Made by a program: the position numbers and the translations under genes. DNA of 64,000 nt, taken from an uncultured Eubacteriales bacterium. Its GTDB lineage: Bacteria; Bacillota; Clostridia; Oscillospirales; Oscillospiraceae. Below, piece after piece: positions 60,837 to 64,000 of the stretch. A model generated the notes under the pieces. That model searched no databases, was not told the origin of the DNA, and worked only from the letters and a program-made list of their open reading frames with translations. The stretch spans positions 29,258 to 93,257 of the forward strand of contig UQZA01000008.1 of assembly GCA_900545515.1 (NCBI GenBank), given 5' to 3'. The first letter of the stretch is position 1, and each line of letters opens with the position of its first letter.

Positions 60837-61016
60837 CAGGCTTTTCCCGACAGCATCCCCTGGCTACCCAGGCCAGACTCGCCTGCATTCCTGCAGTGAG
60901 CTCCTGTTTTTTTCCTCTTACCCTGGCTTCGACTGTATCTGCATGGCAGAAATTTTATACTAAATTCAGCAAAACCCGGGGCCGGCCGCCCCGAATGGAA
61001 AGACGGGGGACGTATC

Positions 61017-61334
61017 ATGCATTTTACAAGCTATCTCCAGGACCGGCAGCTGACGGTTGCGTTAACTGGAGAGATTGACCATCACTGTGCAAAAGAGTAC
61101 ATGCAACACATTTCGGAGAAAATTGAATCCTACACGCCGTCGGTATGTGTGCTGGATTTCCAGGAAGTGACCTTTATGGATTCCTCCGGCATTGCCGTGG
61201 TGATTCATGCCCTGCGCCAGATGGCCCAGCTGGGGGGAAGGCTTCAGCTGCAGTCCATTGCAGAACAGCCTATGAAGGTGCTTCGCGCCGCTGGAATTGA
61301 AAAAATCGTAGAGATCAAGGAGGCAGTCCGATGA
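61017..61334 (+). CDS. spoIIAA: Anti-sigma F factor antagonist
   Basis: STAS-domain protein of 105 residues. It binds the anti-sigma factor SpoIIAB and frees sigma-F in the forespore. The phosphorylation site DSSG is at residues 55-58, with Ser57 the expected phosphoacceptor. GGGGGAC precedes the ATG. First gene of the three-gene spoIIA operon; the spoIIAB start overlaps its stop. Confidence 0.95.
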   Translation: MHFTSYLQDRQLTVALTGEIDHHCAKEYMQHISEKIESYTPSVCVLDFQEVTFMDSSGIAVVIHALRQMAQLGGRLQLQSIAEQPMKVLRAAGIEKIVEIKEAVR

Positions 61335-61768
61335 AATTTGAAAACTACATGACTCTGGAGTTTCCCAGCCGCTCCAGCAACGAGGCCTTTGCCCGGTCTG
61401 CGGTGGCCTGCTTTGCGGCCCAGCTGGACCCAACCTTGGAGGAGCTGGGGGACATTAAGACAGCGGTGTCTGAGGCGGTGACCAACTGTATCGTCCATGC
61501 CTACCCGGATGGTTTTGGCACCATTGTGCTTCGTTGCCGGATTTTGAAGGATCATGTGCTGGACATTGTGGTAAAGGACCGGGGAGTTGGCATTGCTGAC
61601 ATTGAAAAAGCTAGGAAGCCCATGTTTACCACCGGCGGCGCAGACCGGTCCGGTATGGGCTTTACCATCATGGAAAGCTTTATGACCTCTCTGCGCATTA
61701 CCTCACAGCCGGGAAAAGGGACCACCGTACATATGCGGCGCCGCCTCCAGCGCCGGGGCGGCCAATGA
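61331..61768 (+). CDS. spoIIAB: Anti-sigma F factor / serine kinase
   Basis: GHKL-type kinase of 145 residues that holds sigma-F inactive and phosphorylates SpoIIAA. It has the N box EAVTNCIVHAY, the G1 box DRGVGIADIEKA and the G2 region GADRSGMGFTIMESF. It overlaps both neighbours (ATGA junctions), which keeps the three proteins in balance. Confidence 0.96.
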   Translation: MKFENYMTLEFPSRSSNEAFARSAVACFAAQLDPTLEELGDIKTAVSEAVTNCIVHAYPDGFGTIVLRCRILKDHVLDIVVKDRGVGIADIEKARKPMFTTGGADRSGMGFTIMESFMTSLRITSQPGKGTTVHMRRRLQRRGGQ

Positions 61769-62469
61769 GTCAGGGGCTGGAAGCGCTGATTGCCCGGAGC
61801 CGCGCTGGAGACCGGGCGGCAGGGGAGCAGCTGATTGTGGAGAATTCCGGTCTCATTTGGTCCATTGCCAGGCGGTACTTTGGCCGGGGAGTAGATCCGG
61901 ATGACCTGTACCAGTTGGGTTGTCTGGGGTTTCTGAAAGCGGTGGAGGGCTATGACACCGCCTTTGGGACCCAGTTTTCCACCTACGCCGTGCCCAAAAT
62001 TGCCGGGGAGATTCGGCGGTTTTTGCGGGACGACGGTTCCGTGAAGGTGAGCAGGGGACTGAAGGAGCGGTCGGCAGCCATCAAGATGACCCGCAGCCGC
62101 ATGACGGCAGAGTTGGGCAGAGAACCGACCGTGGGGGAGCTCTCCAAGGAAATGGGCCTCAGTGTGGAGGAAATTGCCACGGCGGAGACTGCCACGGCTG
62201 CCACAGAATCGATCCAACGGGAGACAGGGGAAGATGGCTTCACCCTGGAAAACGTTCTGACGGATTCCGATACAGAGGAGCAGCTGGTGGAGCGGATTGC
62301 ACTGCGGGAGGCCATTGGGAAGCTGCCGGAGCGGGAGGCGCTGGTGATCAATCTCCGCTATTTCCACGGCCTGACCCAGGAGCGGGTGGCACGGGTCCTG
62401 CAGGTCTCCCAAGTGCAGGTTTCCCGCATTGAGAAGAAGGCCTTGGGGCATTTGCGGGAGATGATGTAA
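61765..62469 (+). CDS. sigF: RNA polymerase sigma-F factor
   Basis: The first forespore-specific sigma factor (SpoIIAC), 234 residues. It has region 2 (NSGLIWSIARRYFGRGVDPD ... DLYQLGCLGFLKAVEGYD), region 3 and region 4 with helix-turn-helix (LTQERVARVLQVSQVQVSRI). It ends the spoIIA operon. Its presence with yunB supports a spore-forming organism. Confidence 0.95.
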   Translation: MSQGLEALIARSRAGDRAAGEQLIVENSGLIWSIARRYFGRGVDPDDLYQLGCLGFLKAVEGYDTAFGTQFSTYAVPKIAGEIRRFLRDDGSVKVSRGLKERSAAIKMTRSRMTAELGREPTVGELSKEMGLSVEEIATAETATAATESIQRETGEDGFTLENVLTDSDTEEQLVERIALREAIGKLPEREALVINLRYFHGLTQERVARVLQVSQVQVSRIEKKALGHLREMM

Positions 62470-62655
62470 ACCAGGGGCGTGAAGCGGTGGATGCGCTGAA
62501 ATTGGAGTAGAAAAAAACTCCGATTCGTGATACAATACCCACAAGGCAGCGGTTATACTTGCCGCCTGATCAGATATGGCTCAGGGATGCCACATCGCCT
62601 GGGCTCTCTGGTATTTGGTTTTGTCCCCGCCAGGACGGGGAAGAGGGGAGACCGT

Positions 62656-63567
62656 GTGGAACTGTCACAGAAGCGGATGCGGAAGCAGCTGGAGCGGATG
62701 AAGCCTTTGATTACCGGCTGCTCCATGGAGCTGGCCCGAAAGGGGCAGGACGCCTTGGGGGCTTTGCTCTCCCGGAGCTACCATAAGGAGGTTCGTGTGG
62801 AGGAGGTCTGCTTTCCTGGCTTCCCGGCCTGCCGGATTGTGCCCAGGGATCAAAGCCCGGTGGGACGGATGCTGTATCTCCATGGAGGCGGCTACGTTTG
62901 CGGGGATTTGGAGTATGCCAAGGGCTTTGGCTCGGTGCTGTCTGCTGTGACCGGGGCGGAGGTTTTATGCCCGGCCTACCGGCTGGCGCCGGAGCATCCA
63001 TTTCCGGCGGGATTGGAAGACAGCTTTTCTGCCTATCAGTTTCTTCTGGAGCAGGAAGGTCCGGTGGTTCTCTGCGGAGAATCTGCCGGGGGCGGCATGA
63101 TCTATGCCCTGTGCTTTCTGGCGAAGGAGAAGGGCCTGCCCCTGCCAGCGGGCCTCATTGGCATTTCGCCTTGGACGGATCTCACCGCCTCAGGCAGCTC
63201 ATACGAAGAGAATCGGGAGCGGGACCCCTCCATGACCCGAGAGCGGCTGGACCTGTTTGCCAGCTGCTACACCGAATGCCGGGACAACCCTTTGGTCTCT
63301 CCCTTGTTTGGAGATTTGACTGGGTTTCCACCCAGCCTCCTGTTTGTGGGAGGGGATGAAATTATGCTGGATGATAGCCGGCGGCTTCATGAAAAGCTCC
63401 TGTCCTGTGGTTGCGCTTCTACCTTGGAGATTGCACCAGAGCTTTGGCACGCCTACGTCCTGTACTGCCTGAAAGAGCGGCGGACAGACCTGGACCGCAT
63501 CGCCGCATTTTGCCACAGCTGCTTTTGCGGGGAAAATAATTTTCAGATTCCGAGAAAAAAGGCTTGA
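62656..63567 (+). CDS. Alpha/beta hydrolase, hormone-sensitive lipase (HSL) type
   Basis: Esterase of 303 residues with the oxyanion motif LHGGGYVCGD, the nucleophile elbow GESAGG, the acid in GGDEIMLDDS and the histidine in LWHAYVLYC. This is the HSL/acetyl-hydrolase group that cleaves short esters. The GTG at 62656 follows GAGGGGAG. It lies downstream of sigF with its own -10-like TACAAT (about 62530). Substrate unknown; no link to sporulation is shown. Confidence 0.87.
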   Translation: MELSQKRMRKQLERMKPLITGCSMELARKGQDALGALLSRSYHKEVRVEEVCFPGFPACRIVPRDQSPVGRMLYLHGGGYVCGDLEYAKGFGSVLSAVTGAEVLCPAYRLAPEHPFPAGLEDSFSAYQFLLEQEGPVVLCGESAGGGMIYALCFLAKEKGLPLPAGLIGISPWTDLTASGSSYEENRERDPSMTRERLDLFASCYTECRDNPLVSPLFGDLTGFPPSLLFVGGDEIMLDDSRRLHEKLLSCGCASTLEIAPELWHAYVLYCLKERRTDLDRIAAFCHSCFCGENNFQIPRKKA

Positions 63568-63592
63568 CATTTTACACAGAATCGTGTAAGAT
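63564..63592 (+). promoter_or_regulatory. Promoter of tRNA-Ser
   Basis: TTGACA (63564-63569) and TAAGAT (63587-63592) are 17 bases apart. The -35 box overlaps the stop codon of the hydrolase. Confidence 0.75.
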
Positions 63593-63662
63593 AACCAAGC
63601 TGATTTGCGGGGCACCCCCCTCAGCCTCTGCTGCCCGACCAGTGCAGTAGGGACAATTCCAT

Positions 63663-63754
63663 GGAGAAGTCGCGTAGCTGGCCGAGCGCGCACGATTGGA
63701 AATCGTGTATACCCCAAAAGGGTATCGAGGGTTCAAATCCCTCCTTCTCCGCCA
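63663..63754 (+). tRNA. tRNA-Ser (anticodon GGA)
   Basis: A 92-base class II tRNA. The acceptor arms GGAGAAG and CTTCTCC pair, the anticodon arm CACGA-TTGGAAA-TCGTG carries GGA, the long variable arm pairs CCCC/GGGT-like bases and the T arm is GAGGGTTCAAATCCCTC. The CCA end is encoded (63752-63754). Confidence 0.97.
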
Positions 63755-63758
63755 TAAG

Positions 63759-63796
63759 TCCACCGTAATTTTGATAAGAGTTACGGTGGATTTTTT
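63759..63796 (+). terminator. Terminator of tRNA-Ser
   Basis: TCCACCGTAA (63759-63768) and TTACGGTGGA (63781-63790) with a run of six T. Confidence 0.9.
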
Positions 63797-64000
63797 ATAT
63801 CCTTTCTTGCGATCTATTAAGTTTCATGATAAAATTAGTACAATAAGTCTAAGTTTAATATTGAGTAGAGGGCTTATTATGTGGTGTTTACCAGACGATG
63901 ACTCAAAAGCGGTTATTACAGCAGTTGAGCAGATACATAGCGCACGGTAGTGTCAAGAGTTATGCGCAAAATAGATTTTGGAATCTGGTAGAAATCCATT
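63797..64000. other. AT-rich right edge with no supported gene
   Basis: The last 200 bases are AT-rich. TAGTGTCAAGAGTTATGCGC near 63948 resembles insertion-sequence end motifs, but nothing further is in view to test it. Confidence 0.25.

Noticed and set aside
62500..62540. Hairpin GGAGT/ACTCC and TACAAT box before the alpha/beta hydrolase
   Set aside because: The -10 box is plausible but no -35 box is found at proper spacing, and the stem is short, so neither a promoter nor a terminator is claimed.
63945..63985. Possible insertion-sequence end at the right edge
   Set aside because: A short stretch resembles IS terminal motifs, but no transposase or opposite end is in view, so it cannot be supported.

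Overview
The window reads as a chromosomal stretch from a spore-forming, fairly GC-rich member of the Clostridia. The Oscillospiraceae and their relatives are the best guess; the genus cannot be fixed from sequence alone. Evidence: a complete spoIIAA-spoIIAB-sigF operon, a yunB sporulation gene, a valS T-box leader, a Firmicute-type SOS box at lexA, SD-rich starts (AGGAGG) with GTG and TTG starts, and clostridial BlaI/BlaR1-type regulators. Coding density is high, and most genes sit in short, tightly overlapping operons.

Layout. 1-4.9 kb: citDEF (minus) with divergent citC (plus) and a P-loop protein; the next minus gene at the left edge starts like the cobalamin-binding subunit of methylaspartate (glutamate) mutase, so the lyase may act on citramalate in glutamate fermentation. 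5-12.6 kb: a DUF1622 membrane protein, a family 20 glycosidase and an oppABCDF peptide/oligosaccharide importer. 12.6-17.6 kb: dispersed non-coding repeats, a Noc/ParB protein, a split transketolase, a malic enzyme and a transposase remnant. 17.8-24.4 kb: pcrA-yunB-ligA and a von Willebrand A protein. 24.6-31 kb: a lipoprotein/ABC transporter operon behind a small secreted protein, then blaI-blaR1. 31.3-36 kb: an operon of SPFH/zinc-ribbon, TPM and zinc-ribbon proteins led by a MATE transporter. 36-40.6 kb: a radical SAM enzyme, lexA, a nucleotidyltransferase, dapA and queA.

40.6-44.3 kb is an accessory island that separates queA from tgt and yajC, which are commonly neighbours. It holds a recombinase fragment, a toxin-antitoxin-like array of DUF4160, DUF2442 and XRE genes (intact and decayed), a GNAT acetyltransferase and a truncated TmrB-like gene. 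44.3-48.1 kb carries tgt, yajC, a phospholipase C-like protein and a UMF1 transporter. 48.7-56.1 kb is one 2466-residue surface protease with subtilase, dockerin, Big2, cohesin-like, CxxC-repeat and SLH parts. 56.3-64 kb carries a glycosyltransferase, valS with its T-box, spoIIA, an alpha/beta hydrolase and a tRNA-Ser(GGA).

The most unusual items are the putative operator palindrome that fills the promoter spacer of the DUF4160/DUF2442 operon, a MITE-like repeat with about 25-bp terminal inverted repeats plus partial copies, the surface protease with dockerin and cohesin-like modules on one chain, and the uncharacterised secreted-protein/lipoprotein/ABC locus next to a BlaR1 that lacks a penicillin sensor.
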